Positions 7,318-16,555 of a DNA stretch of 51,714 nucleotides are shown piece after piece. Position 1 is the first letter of the stretch; each line of letters begins with the position of its first letter. The notes under the pieces were generated by a model. The model saw only the letters and a program-made list of their open reading frames with translations, was not told the origin of the DNA and did not search any database. The DNA lies in the NCBI GenBank assembly GCA_028823955.1, contig JAPPFE010000051.1, forward strand, positions 1 through 51,714, written 5' to 3'. Origin of the DNA: Candidatus Dadabacteria bacterium (GTDB lineage: Bacteria; Desulfobacterota_D; UBA1144; Nemesobacterales; Nemesobacteraceae). A program made the position numbers and the translations under genes.

Positions 7318-8789
7318 GAAAAACAGCTCACGACAAGGCTCTTGGCCCACTCGGGAGAGGCCCCCGCGTAGCTTTCATGCTCCGGCTGCTCCGAGAAGGG
7401 ATTCTCGAATATTTTTCTCACTTTTTCTATTTCCGAGTAGTCCTCCCGCTCAAGAGCCTCCTTTATTGCGGTCTCCATTATGTGGTTTCTCAAAACGTAC
7501 CTAGGGTTGGCGGAATCCATGAGCTTCTTTCTTTCGCGGTCGGGAAGCGAATTCTCCCTAAGCTCCCCGGCGTACTCTGAGATCCACTGCCGCCATTGTC
7601 CCGAAGCCGCGCAGAGTTCCGCAAGCCAAGGATTTCCTTCAAAAGAGCCGTCGCGGCTTACGTCGGAGAGGCTTCTGAGAAAGATATGATAGTCCGTCCC
7701 GGATTCGGCCAGCATCCCGAGGGTTTTTTCAACAAACCGAAGGGATTCTCTTTTTTCCTTTTCAAAGCCGAACTTGCGCAGCATGAGTTGTCTGTAAGTC
7801 TCAGAAAAGGTCTTGTTGTAAACCTCAATTGCGCGGACGGCCTGTTTTTTGTCCACTAGGCTTTCCAGGCATCTTGCGAATTTCCCGAGGTTCCAACGCG
7901 CGATTGCGGACTGGTTTCCGTAGCTGTACCTGCCGAAGTGATCCGAGTGATTAGAGACGTAATCCCTGTCGAACGTCTCCAGAAATCCGTACGGTCCGTA
8001 ATCGAGAGTGAGACCCGTTACGGACATGTTGTCGGTATTCATTACTCCGTGGGTAAATCCGAAAGCCTGCCACTTGGCGACGGTGAATGCCGTTTTTTCT
8101 GCCGTCGCGAGCAGAAAAAGCCCGTAGCCCTCCTTTGCCCCGCTCGGAATCTCGGGGTAGTGGCAGGCGATTACGTAATCGGCAAGCGTCTGGATACTTT
8201 CCTCTTCACCTCGGTAGTAAAAACCTTCGAACGAACCGAAGCGCACGTGGGTCTCCGCGACCCGGAGCATCATGGCGGCGGGTTCCCGGGTTTCCCTCTC
8301 GATTTTCTCCATGCCTCCCACTATGCAGAGAGCCCTCGTGGATGGAATTCCCAGATGGTGGAGAGCCTCGCTTCCGAGATACTCCCTTATGGAGGACTTG
8401 AGCGTAGCCCTTCCGTCAAAGCCTCTTGAGAATCTGGTGGTCCCGCATCCCTTGAGGTGAAGATCCCATCTGCGGTTCCGCTCGTCGATTATCTGCCCGA
8501 GCAGAAGTGCTCTCCCGTCTCCAAGGTGCGGATTGTAGACCCCGAACTGCCAGCCGGCGTAGTACATAGCCAAGGGGTCTGCGCCCGCAAGAGGCCTTTT
8601 CCCGCAGAGGTACTCGGCAAGAAGGGGGTTTTGTTTCTCGCCCGGGTCTATGCCGAGTTCCGCCGCCAGGGTTTCGTTAAACGCCACCATATGGGGGCTC
8701 TTGAACGGAACAGGATCTTTTTTCTGGTAGAACTCGTGTGGCAGCTCCGCGTAGGAATTCTCAAAACGAAGGTCTGTTATTTTTCCCAT
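7314..8789 (-). CDS. selO: SelO-family protein adenylyltransferase
   Basis: 491 aa of the YdiU/SelO pseudokinase family, which transfers AMP from ATP to Ser, Thr or Tyr of target proteins and is linked to redox stress. Family signatures include the N-terminal FENSYAELPHEFY, YAGWQFGVYNPHLGDGRA, the GCGTTRFSRGFDGRA segment, IREYLGSEALHHLGIPSTRAL and GVMNTDNMSVTGLTLDYGP with the metal-binding Asn/Asp. Many family members have selenocysteine close to the C-terminus; here the tail SLVVSCFS has cysteine. The gene stands alone and converges on the helicase gene. Confidence 0.92.
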   Translation of the reverse strand: MGKITDLRFENSYAELPHEFYQKKDPVPFKSPHMVAFNETLAAELGIDPGEKQNPLLAEYLCGKRPLAGADPLAMYYAGWQFGVYNPHLGDGRALLLGQIIDERNRRWDLHLKGCGTTRFSRGFDGRATLKSSIREYLGSEALHHLGIPSTRALCIVGGMEKIERETREPAAMMLRVAETHVRFGSFEGFYYRGEEESIQTLADYVIACHYPEIPSGAKEGYGLFLLATAEKTAFTVAKWQAFGFTHGVMNTDNMSVTGLTLDYGPYGFLETFDRDYVSNHSDHFGRYSYGNQSAIARWNLGKFARCLESLVDKKQAVRAIEVYNKTFSETYRQLMLRKFGFEKEKRESLRFVEKTLGMLAESGTDYHIFLRSLSDVSRDGSFEGNPWLAELCAASGQWRQWISEYAGELRENSLPDRERKKLMDSANPRYVLRNHIMETAIKEALEREDYSEIEKVRKIFENPFSEQPEHESYAGASPEWAKSLVVSCFS

Positions 8790-8918
8790 CTCACGACGCC
8801 CCCTGCGCTTCGTTGCGGATTATGCCGACGGAGGACCGGGCAGCCCGAGAAATCCCCGCGCCCGGATACGTACTAACCCTTGGTCCTATAAAGAAGTATA
8901 ATATTCCCCCGGGAAATC

Positions 8919-9203
8919 ATGAAATATAGAAAAAACAAGATAAAAACCGAACATTCGATAATAAAGGGACTACGGCGTTTTCTCGAGAACAACATCTCGG
9001 ACCTTGACCACGTAACGGGAATCATTCCCGGGGAGATAAAGGTCGGCCGCGCCACCGGGGAGAATCTGGCTGTGAGCTACAAATACAGCACCCGAAGCGG
9101 GGCCAAGCTCATAGCGAGAAGCGGCACTTCGGTGCAGGAGGTGTTTGTCATCACGAAGGACCCCGAGGAGCTAAAAGCGCTTATAGAGCGTCTAGGCAAA
9201 TGA
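8919..9203 (+). CDS. Small DUF2103-like protein
   Basis: 94 aa. The pattern MKYRKNKIKTEH followed by IIPGEIKVGR, SGAKLIARSGTSVQEVFVIT and a terminal helix fits the DUF2103 family of small proteins, whose function is not established; the family assignment is from memory of its motifs. It is divergent from selO and ends convergently with dnaE, overlapping its stop region by 12 bases. No cysteine motif is visible. Confidence 0.6.
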   Translation: MKYRKNKIKTEHSIIKGLRRFLENNISDLDHVTGIIPGEIKVGRATGENLAVSYKYSTRSGAKLIARSGTSVQEVFVITKDPEELKALIERLGK

Positions 9204-12200
9204 GCTTTCCCTGAGGGTCACCGCGCCTTCCCCGAGCAGTCCCTCGATGTTTTCTATGAGATCGTCCCCGAAGTCGACCTTGCAGTTTCCGACCCTTAAG
9301 ACGGCCTCTGAGTGGTCGGTCTTCATGTCGATTATAACGGTCGAGTCTCCCGGGAACTTCTCGAGGATTTCCCTCAGGCTGAGTATGTTCTGCTCGTTTG
9401 CCGATTTGCGGGCTATGCTTATGCAGACAGCGGAATTCGTCCTGGTCTCCCTGAGCGAGGAGATGTCGCTTGCGAGAAGACGCACCTTGTCATCCGAGAC
9501 CTCGACCTTGCCTTTTACTATTACGGGCTCGATTTTCTGCTCCAGAAGAGAACTGGATGTGCGAAGGGTGTCGTTGAACACTATACCCTCTACGAAGCCG
9601 TTCAGATCCTCCAGGGTGAAGTAGCCGATGAGTCCGGTTCCCCTGCGGGTGTTTTTGGTTTCGAACGATCTCACCACTCCCGCGATTCTCACTTCGGAGC
9701 CGTCTCTTGCCCGTTTTATGGATTCGGTGTCGTGAAGGCGGCTGTATTTTTCAAGCTCGGAGGAGTACTTTCGAAGCGGATGGGAAGATATGAAAAACCC
9801 GAGCACGTCAAGCTCGTTCTCGAGCCTGATGCGGTCATCCCAGGGTTCGGTTTCGGCAAGAATCGGGGCGGCCACGGAATCTGGAAGGTCAAACAGCATT
9901 CCCTGCCCGTTCGCCGGCGTGTGCTGTTTCATGGAGTTGTACCCGAGCAGGGACTCGCAGGAAGCGAACAGCCGCGCCCTGCTTGGTTCCAGGGAATCGA
10001 AAACGCCTCCCTTTACCAGGCTTTCAAGTGCCTTTTTGTTTAGTTTTCTCGAATCCACCCTGGCGCAGAAGTCGAAGACGGATTCGAATACCCCGTCTTT
10101 TTCCCTGCTTCTGACTATTTCCTCGGTCAGGCCATCCCCGACGTATTTGATTGCGGTGAATCCGAACAGCACCTTTCCTTCCGACACCGTGAACCCGGAG
10201 TAGCTTCGGTTTATGTCGGGCTGCAGAACGTCGATTCCGAGCTTCCTGCACTCGGTTATGCCGGAGATCACCTTGTCCACGTTGTGGGCTTCTACGGACA
10301 TGAAGGCTGCCATGAATTCAGCCGGGTAATGCGACTTGAGGTAGGCCGTCTGGTAGGTGATCATGGCATAGGCGGCGCTGTGGCTCTTGTTAAAGGAATA
10401 CTCAGCGAATTTTTCCAGCGTGTCGAAAAGCTCCGCGGCCAGCTTGCTCTCGAGGCCCTTTTTCTCCGCTCCCGTAAGGAACCTTTTGCGCTGTGCCCTC
10501 ATTTCGCTTGATTTCTTCTTGCCCATTGCCCTTCGCAGGAGGTCCGCCTCCCCCATGGTGAAGCCCGCAAGCTCGCTCGCGGTCTGCATTATCTGCTCCT
10601 GGTAAACGAAAAGGCCGTAAGTTCCTCCCAGTATCTCCCGAAGCGCGGGATGCGGAAAATCAACCGTGCCACCGTTTTTTCTCCGGGTGAACTCCTCCGC
10701 CATGCCGCTGTCAAGAGGGCCTGGGCGGTAAAGCGCCAGGGCGGCCGTTATGTCCTCGAACTCCGCGGGCCGCAGTTTCGCCAGAAGATCTTTCATTCCC
10801 TGGGATTCAACCTGGAATATCCCCATGGTCGCGCCTTCGCAAAGCAGGGCGTAGACCTTCGGGTCGTCAAGGGGGACTCTGTCAAGGTCGAATTCTTTTT
10901 CGTCTTTTCCCTGGTTTTCCCTGACGTACTTAACAGCCTTGTCCAGTATTGTAAGGGTCTTTAGGCCAAGGAAATCGAATTTCACGTAGCCGAGCTTCTC
11001 TATGGAGTTCATGTCGAACTGGGTCACTATTTCGTTCTTGCTTCCCCTGTAAAGCGGTATGTAGTCGGCAAGCGGCTCATTCGATATCACCACCCCTGCC
11101 GCGTGGGTGGAGGAATGGCGCACCATGTTCTCAAGCGACCTCGCAAGCTCCACCGCTTCGGCAAGCTCCTTGTTCTCAGAAAGCCGCTCCTTTATTTCCT
11201 TTACCTTGCCTACGGCTTCCTTTATGCTGAACACCTTTCCCCGGAAAGAGGGGATCATCTTCGAGAGCCGGTCGACTTCCGCGTAGGGAAGCCCGAGCAC
11301 CCTTCCCACGTCCTTTATCACGGCTTTCGAGGACATGGTTCCGAAGGTGCCGATCTGGGCAACCTTGTCCGTCCCGTACTTCTCCGTGACGTATCTTATT
11401 ACCTCGTCGCGGTGCTCACCGCAGAAATCGACGTCTATGTCGGGCATGCTCACCCTCTCGGGGTTAAGAAACCTCTCGAAAATAAGGTTGTGCCTTATGG
11501 GGTCGATGGCCGTTATGCCGAGGGCGTAGGCGACCAGGCTCCCGGCGGCGCTTCCCCGCCCCGGCCCAACCGGGATATCGTTTTTCCTGGCGTGGAATAT
11601 GAAGTCGGAGACCACGAGGAAGTACGCGGAAAATCCCATCTTGCAGATGGTGTCAAGCTCCGAGCGAAGCCGCTCGCGGTAGGTTTCGTGGAACTCTTCG
11701 GGTATTTCGTTTTCCCGGAGCATTCTCTCGAGATTCCTGCCCGAGATCTCGCGCATGAATTCGTCAAGCGACTTTCCCTCTGGAGGGACGTATTCGGGGA
11801 ACCTGTATCCCTCGTTTTTGAACTCGAAGTCGCAGCGCTCAGAGATTTTCACAGACTCCTCAATGGCGTCCTCGAAACCCTCAAGTTCCTGCGTCATTTC
11901 CTCCCTTGTCTTGACGTAGAAATCATCGCTCTGGAACCTCATTCTCTTGCGGTCGGCCACCATGCTCCCAGTCTGGATGCACAAAAGTGCGTCGTGCGAC
12001 TTGTAGTCCTCTTTGGTGAGAAAATGGCAGTCGTTGGTCGCCGCGAGCTTTATGCCCATGCTACTGGCGATTTTGCGAAGCTGACTGTTGATCCTGCGCT
12101 GCTCGGGAAGGCCGATTGCCTGCACTTCAAGATAATAGCGGTCCCCGAATATCTCCTTGTATACAGAAGCGATTCTTATCTGCTCCTTCTGATCTTTTTT

Positions 12201-12641
12201 GAAAATGGCCTGGGAAAGTTCGCTGCTCATGCACCCGGAGAGGACTATGAGTCCCTCGTTGTGCTCAGACAGCATCTCGTGATCAACGCGCGGACGGCGG
12301 TAGAACCCCTCGAAGTATCCTTTTGTAACAAGTCTCGAGAGGTTCCTGTATCCCTGCTCGTTCATGCAGAGCACGGTGAGATGATAGTTCTTTCCGTCCG
12401 AAGGTTTTTCAAGCTTGAGGGTCGGGGTGACGTAGAGTTCGCAGCCTATTATGGGTTTTACGCCGCGGGCCTTTGCCTTTTCGAAAAACTCGTACGCGCC
12501 GAAGAGGTTTCCGTGGTCGGTCACGGCTACGGCGGGCATGGCCTGGCTCTTGGCTCTCTCGATCAGTTCGTCGAACTTTATCGAGCCGTCAAGAAGCGAG
12601 TACTGCGAGTGTAGATGTAGGTGAACGAAGGAATCTGCCAT
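9192..12641 (-). CDS. dnaE: DNA polymerase III alpha subunit
   Basis: Replicative polymerase, 1149 aa, full length for DnaE1. Order of parts: N-terminal PHP domain (VHLHLHSQYSLLDGS, AVTDHGNLFGAYEF), palm with GRGSAAGSLVAYALGI and the catalytic PDIDVDF near residue 400, thumb and fingers (RPGPLDSGMAEEF, LFVYQEQIM, FNKSHSAAYAMITYQTAYLK), tandem helix-hairpin-helix region, then an OB fold (VRIAGVVRSFETKNTRRGTG) before a short tail. ATG start at 12641. Its stop lies inside the end of the neighbouring small gene on the other strand. Confidence 0.97.
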   Translation of the reverse strand: MADSFVHLHLHSQYSLLDGSIKFDELIERAKSQAMPAVAVTDHGNLFGAYEFFEKAKARGVKPIIGCELYVTPTLKLEKPSDGKNYHLTVLCMNEQGYRNLSRLVTKGYFEGFYRRPRVDHEMLSEHNEGLIVLSGCMSSELSQAIFKKDQKEQIRIASVYKEIFGDRYYLEVQAIGLPEQRRINSQLRKIASSMGIKLAATNDCHFLTKEDYKSHDALLCIQTGSMVADRKRMRFQSDDFYVKTREEMTQELEGFEDAIEESVKISERCDFEFKNEGYRFPEYVPPEGKSLDEFMREISGRNLERMLRENEIPEEFHETYRERLRSELDTICKMGFSAYFLVVSDFIFHARKNDIPVGPGRGSAAGSLVAYALGITAIDPIRHNLIFERFLNPERVSMPDIDVDFCGEHRDEVIRYVTEKYGTDKVAQIGTFGTMSSKAVIKDVGRVLGLPYAEVDRLSKMIPSFRGKVFSIKEAVGKVKEIKERLSENKELAEAVELARSLENMVRHSSTHAAGVVISNEPLADYIPLYRGSKNEIVTQFDMNSIEKLGYVKFDFLGLKTLTILDKAVKYVRENQGKDEKEFDLDRVPLDDPKVYALLCEGATMGIFQVESQGMKDLLAKLRPAEFEDITAALALYRPGPLDSGMAEEFTRRKNGGTVDFPHPALREILGGTYGLFVYQEQIMQTASELAGFTMGEADLLRRAMGKKKSSEMRAQRKRFLTGAEKKGLESKLAAELFDTLEKFAEYSFNKSHSAAYAMITYQTAYLKSHYPAEFMAAFMSVEAHNVDKVISGITECRKLGIDVLQPDINRSYSGFTVSEGKVLFGFTAIKYVGDGLTEEIVRSREKDGVFESVFDFCARVDSRKLNKKALESLVKGGVFDSLEPSRARLFASCESLLGYNSMKQHTPANGQGMLFDLPDSVAAPILAETEPWDDRIRLENELDVLGFFISSHPLRKYSSELEKYSRLHDTESIKRARDGSEVRIAGVVRSFETKNTRRGTGLIGYFTLEDLNGFVEGIVFNDTLRTSSSLLEQKIEPVIVKGKVEVSDDKVRLLASDISSLRETRTNSAVCISIARKSANEQNILSLREILEKFPGDSTVIIDMKTDHSEAVLRVGNCKVDFGDDLIENIEGLLGEGAVTLRESSFA

Positions 12642-12659
12642 TGCGGGTTATGAAGTTAA

Positions 12660-12665
12660 ATTATA
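12660..12665 (-). promoter_or_regulatory. -10 box of dnaE
   Basis: Perfect TATAAT on the minus strand about 20 bases ahead of the dnaE ATG. No convincing -35 box lies at the right distance, so this may be a promoter relying on activation or an upstream element. Confidence 0.4.
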
Positions 12666-12774
12666 CACCTTCCCTCGGTTTCATCCAGTAGCAGAAGGAA
12701 ATGACAACCGGGCCTTAATCGAGTAAATTAAATAGTCTGGTTTCCGACAAACCGGGTGGTTGAATCTTTACGTT

Positions 12775-14310
12775 ATGTACGAGGAAACGGAATTCAAGCT
12801 GTCCCTTTCGCCCGCCGTGGCGAATCGGATTCTGCGCTACAAGGGACTTAAGCCCCTTCGCAGGGGCCGTCGCACAAAGCGCCATCTCGTAAGCACCTAC
12901 TTCGATACCCCGCGCCATGCGCTTAGAAAATCCGACATAGTCCTTCGGGTGCGCGATAATGGCAACGGCAAGCAGCAGACTATAAAGGCGCCGTTCCGAG
13001 GCCCCGCGGGACTTCAGAATTTCCGGGAATGGACCGTTTCGGTAAATGGCGATTCCCCGAATCTTCGCGTCGTGGACGACCCGGCGCTCGCTCGCGCGCT
13101 CTCCCGTCGGCACTACGAAAAGCGCCTCGGCCCCGTGTTCATCACGGACTTCGAGCGCGAGGCGGTTCGTATCAGGACCAAGGGTGCCGAATTCGAGCTG
13201 GCAGTGGATCAGGGAGTGATTCACGCCGAAACATCCTGGGGACGCATTGAAGAGCCTATCTGCGAAGCGGAATTCGAACTGCTCTCGGGGGACCCGGCGC
13301 GGATGTTCGATGTGGCCCTTGAACTCTGCGAGGCTTACGACGTACGCCTTGCCCACCTTACTAAGGCGCAGAGGGGCTACGCGCTCGTAAGGCCGGCCCT
13401 TCGGCCAAGACCGCTTAAGGCCCCGAAGGTCACGCTCACAGAGGATATGAGCGTGGGAGAGGCGTTTAATTTCATCATTGCTGGCGCGCTTGAGCACATG
13501 TTCGCAAACGAGATTCCGACCCTAGAGGGAAGGGCGGAGGGAGTTCATCAGACAAGGGTGGCTATGAGGCGCGTGCGCGCGGCACTTCGGGCCTTCAAAA
13601 GAATACTTCCATATGACAAGCGAAAGGCCTTTAACGGGGAGTTCCGCTGGTTCCAGCAGCGCCTGGCCCCGGCCCGAGACTGGCAGGTGTTTTTAAGCGA
13701 GACGCTTCCCAGAATAGCCTCCGCCGCGCCAGGTCAGGAGGAAGCGATAGAGCGCCTTCGGCGCATTGCCCGTGCAGAGCGCCGTCGCGCCGTCGGGGAC
13801 GCGGCCGCCTATCTTGAGAGCCGCCGCTACGCCCGTCTTCTACTCCAGTTCGAGCGATGGGTCGCGTCTGTGGAGAAAGAGGTCGGCTCAAAGACTTTCA
13901 GCCAGCCCGTGAAGCCGTTTGCAAAAAGCGTGCTCAGGAGAACATGGCGCTATTTTCTCGAAGATACGAGGCCTCTTTCGCGTCTTCCTGACGAGGATCT
14001 TCACGAAATAAGAAAGCGTGGGAAAAAGGCCCGCTACGCAACGCAGTTTTTCAACTCGCTCTGGAGCGGTCCCGAGGTTCCGCCCTTCATGAAGCTCATG
14101 GGACGCTTCCAGGACAGCCTCGGAAAAACAAACGACGCGATAGTCGCGCGGCACATCCTTGCGGCGGTCAAGCCCGGAAGACTTGATCCCTCGATGGTCC
14201 GTCTTGCGCAGGAATGGTCGCAGGCTAGGGTTAGAAAGTGCCTTCGCACGGCGCAGCCGCAGTGGAGGCGCCTCGTGAGGATCACCCCGTTCTGGGAGAC
14301 GGGGCAGTGA
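12775..14310 (+). CDS. CYTH-CHAD domain protein (polyphosphate-associated)
   Basis: 511 aa from ATG 12775; a TTG at 12760 is possible, but the ATG places the CYTH motif ExExK (ETEFKL) at the extreme N-terminus as in the family. CYTH domain residues about 1-215 form the triphosphate tunnel fold with alternating charged residues (RRTKRHLVSTYFDTP, LRVRDNGNGKQQTIK). CHAD domain about 225-505 has the conserved histidine helices EGVHQTRVAMRRVRAALR and LHEIRKRGKKARYA. CHAD domains bind inorganic polyphosphate and CYTH enzymes hydrolyse triphosphates. It is followed by ppk and ppx, which fits polyphosphate metabolism. Confidence 0.92.
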   Translation: MYEETEFKLSLSPAVANRILRYKGLKPLRRGRRTKRHLVSTYFDTPRHALRKSDIVLRVRDNGNGKQQTIKAPFRGPAGLQNFREWTVSVNGDSPNLRVVDDPALARALSRRHYEKRLGPVFITDFEREAVRIRTKGAEFELAVDQGVIHAETSWGRIEEPICEAEFELLSGDPARMFDVALELCEAYDVRLAHLTKAQRGYALVRPALRPRPLKAPKVTLTEDMSVGEAFNFIIAGALEHMFANEIPTLEGRAEGVHQTRVAMRRVRAALRAFKRILPYDKRKAFNGEFRWFQQRLAPARDWQVFLSETLPRIASAAPGQEEAIERLRRIARAERRRAVGDAAAYLESRRYARLLLQFERWVASVEKEVGSKTFSQPVKPFAKSVLRRTWRYFLEDTRPLSRLPDEDLHEIRKRGKKARYATQFFNSLWSGPEVPPFMKLMGRFQDSLGKTNDAIVARHILAAVKPGRLDPSMVRLAQEWSQARVRKCLRTAQPQWRRLVRITPFWETGQ

Positions 14311-14398
14311 GTATGGCTTTTCACGCAGCAGGTAATTATGTAAACTCACGGGTTGTGGGTGTTAGGACGCAGAATGTTATCGCCCAAGGAGACTGCAG

Positions 14399-16552
14399 GT
14401 GGCTTCTTCGGTAACGGACATCTCGAGCAAAAGGCTCCCGCTTCGCCCTTCTGAGCGGTATATTAACAGGGAGCTTTCCTGGCTTGATTTTAACCTGAGG
14501 GTTTTGGAGACGGCGGCCAGCAAGAATGTTCCACTTCTTGAGAGGGTGCGTTTTCTCTCCATCTCCGCTAGCAACCTCGATGAGTTCTACATGGTCAGGG
14601 TGGCGGGTCTCGCGGGACAGGTTATGGAGGGAGTTACCGACCGCAGCAAAGACGGCCTTACACCGTCCCAGCAGCTAGAAGCCATAAGGGAGAAGGTCCG
14701 TTCCCTGCTTGACAGCCAGTACGAGTGCGAAAAGGAACTGTTTTCCCTCTGCAAGAAGGCGGGGATCAAGATCGTAACTCCCGAGAAACTTGACCGCTCG
14801 GGCGCGAAGTGGCTTTCCGAGTGGTTCTCGAATAAGCTTTTCCCGGTTCTTACCCCGCTTGCCATAGACCCGGCGCATCCGTTCCCCTTCATACAGAGTG
14901 AGAGCCTTGTGTGCGCCGTGCAGCTAAGCCGCGCCGAGGACGGAAAGCGCATGAAGGGTCTTATACTGCTGCCTTCTCAGGTGGAGCGCTTCATAAAAGT
15001 TCCGGGAAGAAAAAAAGTACAGTTTGTTCCGATCGAGAAGGTTATCGAGCACAACATGAAATTCCTTTTCCCGGGTTTTGAGGTTGAGGACAATGGAATC
15101 TTCCAGATCACCCGCGACAGCCTTCTTGAGATAGACGAGGACGCGGAAGATCTGGTAGAGACGTTTGAGACGGCGCTTAAGCAGCAGCGCAGGGGAGGCT
15201 CCGTGATCAGGGTTGACGTCAATGCGGATATGCCGGATGCGATAGTTGACTTCATAATGGAGAAGCTTGAGGCCCACGACGCGCATTTTTTCAGGATCAA
15301 GGGGATGCTCGGGCTTGAAAGCGTGAAACAGATAATACTCGATGAGCGAAGCGACCTTCTTTACAAGCGCATGAATATCCGCTACCCCGAGAGGGTAAGG
15401 GAATTCGGGGGCGACGTGATAGCCGCCATACAGCAGAAGGATTTCGTCGTTCACCACCCCTACGAGAGTTTTGACGTCGTCGTTGAGTTCCTGAAGCAGG
15501 CCGCCGAGGACCCTGCGGTCGTTGCGATCAAACAGACGCTTTACCGCACCTCGGAAGACTCTCCGATAGTGAAAAGGCTCATAGAGGCCGCCGAGGCCGG
15601 AAAATCCGTAACCGCCATGGTGGAACTCAAGGCCCGTTTCGACGAGGAGGCCAACATCCGCTGGGCTCATGACCTCGAGGACGCGGGGGTTCAGGTCGTG
15701 TACGGATTCATCGATCTTAAGACCCACGCCAAGGTGTCTCTTGTGGTGAGAAGGGAGGGTTCTGACATCCGCACCTACACCCACTATGGCACCGGCAACT
15801 ATCACCCCGTAAACGCCAAGATATATACTGACCTCAGCTACTTCACGGCCGACGAGGCGCTGGGTCGCGACGCCGCCAAGCTTTTTAACTACATGACCGG
15901 CTACGCTACTCCTAAGAAGATGGAGAGGATATTCTTCTCTCCCGTAACGATGCGCCCGAAGGTGCTTGAATTGATAAGGGACGAGATAGACCACGCGAAG
16001 GCCGGCCGCCCCGCGGTGATATGGGCCAAGATGAACTCCCTTGTGGACAGCAAGATAATAGATGCGCTTTATGCGGCAAGCCGCGCCGGGGTGCGGGTTG
16101 AGCTTTTCGTTCGGGGAATATGCTGTCTGCGGCCCGGGGTGCCTGGCCTCTCCGAGAACATAAGGGTGAAGAGCATCGTGGGACGTTTCCTCGAGCACAG
16201 CAGGGTCATCTGCTTCGGCGCGGGGGAAGGACTTCCCTCTAATGCCTGCAAGGTCTTTATCTCGTCCGCAGACTGGATGCCCCGCAATCTTGACCGCAGG
16301 GTGGAGTCGCTTGTTCCGATCGAAAACGCCACCGTGAAAAAGCAGCTTGTCGAGCAGGTGATGGTCGCTAACTTAAACGATGTAGCTAACAGCTGGGAAA
16401 TGCTTCCCGACGGTTCTTTCCGCAAGCTTAAAAGCGATGCGGACAGCTTTTCGGCTCACAAATACTTTATGACTAACCCCAGTCTTTCGGGACGAGGCAA
16501 GGCGCTTGCCGAATCCAGGCCGGTAATGCCGGCTGAGTTTGTGCAGGAATAA
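14399..16552 (+). CDS. ppk1: Polyphosphate kinase 1
   Basis: 717 aa, reversibly transfers the gamma-phosphate of ATP to polyphosphate. GTG start at 14399 with AAGGAG at 14386-14391, seven bases away. N-terminal domain: YINRELSWLDFNLRVLE and SNLDEFYMVRVAG. Catalytic half: LYRTSEDSPIV, VELKARFDEEANIRWA, the KTHAK motif whose histidine (H443) is the expected phosphorylated residue, then YTHYGTGNYHP, and a second conserved histidine in EHSRV (H600). It sits between the CYTH-CHAD gene and ppx, only three bases before the latter. Confidence 0.97.
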   Translation: MASSVTDISSKRLPLRPSERYINRELSWLDFNLRVLETAASKNVPLLERVRFLSISASNLDEFYMVRVAGLAGQVMEGVTDRSKDGLTPSQQLEAIREKVRSLLDSQYECEKELFSLCKKAGIKIVTPEKLDRSGAKWLSEWFSNKLFPVLTPLAIDPAHPFPFIQSESLVCAVQLSRAEDGKRMKGLILLPSQVERFIKVPGRKKVQFVPIEKVIEHNMKFLFPGFEVEDNGIFQITRDSLLEIDEDAEDLVETFETALKQQRRGGSVIRVDVNADMPDAIVDFIMEKLEAHDAHFFRIKGMLGLESVKQIILDERSDLLYKRMNIRYPERVREFGGDVIAAIQQKDFVVHHPYESFDVVVEFLKQAAEDPAVVAIKQTLYRTSEDSPIVKRLIEAAEAGKSVTAMVELKARFDEEANIRWAHDLEDAGVQVVYGFIDLKTHAKVSLVVRREGSDIRTYTHYGTGNYHPVNAKIYTDLSYFTADEALGRDAAKLFNYMTGYATPKKMERIFFSPVTMRPKVLELIRDEIDHAKAGRPAVIWAKMNSLVDSKIIDALYAASRAGVRVELFVRGICCLRPGVPGLSENIRVKSIVGRFLEHSRVICFGAGEGLPSNACKVFISSADWMPRNLDRRVESLVPIENATVKKQLVEQVMVANLNDVANSWEMLPDGSFRKLKSDADSFSAHKYFMTNPSLSGRGKALAESRPVMPAEFVQE

Positions 16553-16555
16553 TTC

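Noticed and set aside
11103-12614. 503-codon open frame on the plus strand across dnaE
   Set aside because: It is fully antisense to an unmistakable dnaE; GC-rich third positions of dnaE keep the opposite frame open. No family motif or ribosome-binding site.
14924-16198. 424-codon minus-strand frame across ppk1
   Set aside because: Antisense shadow of ppk1, with no recognisable domain.
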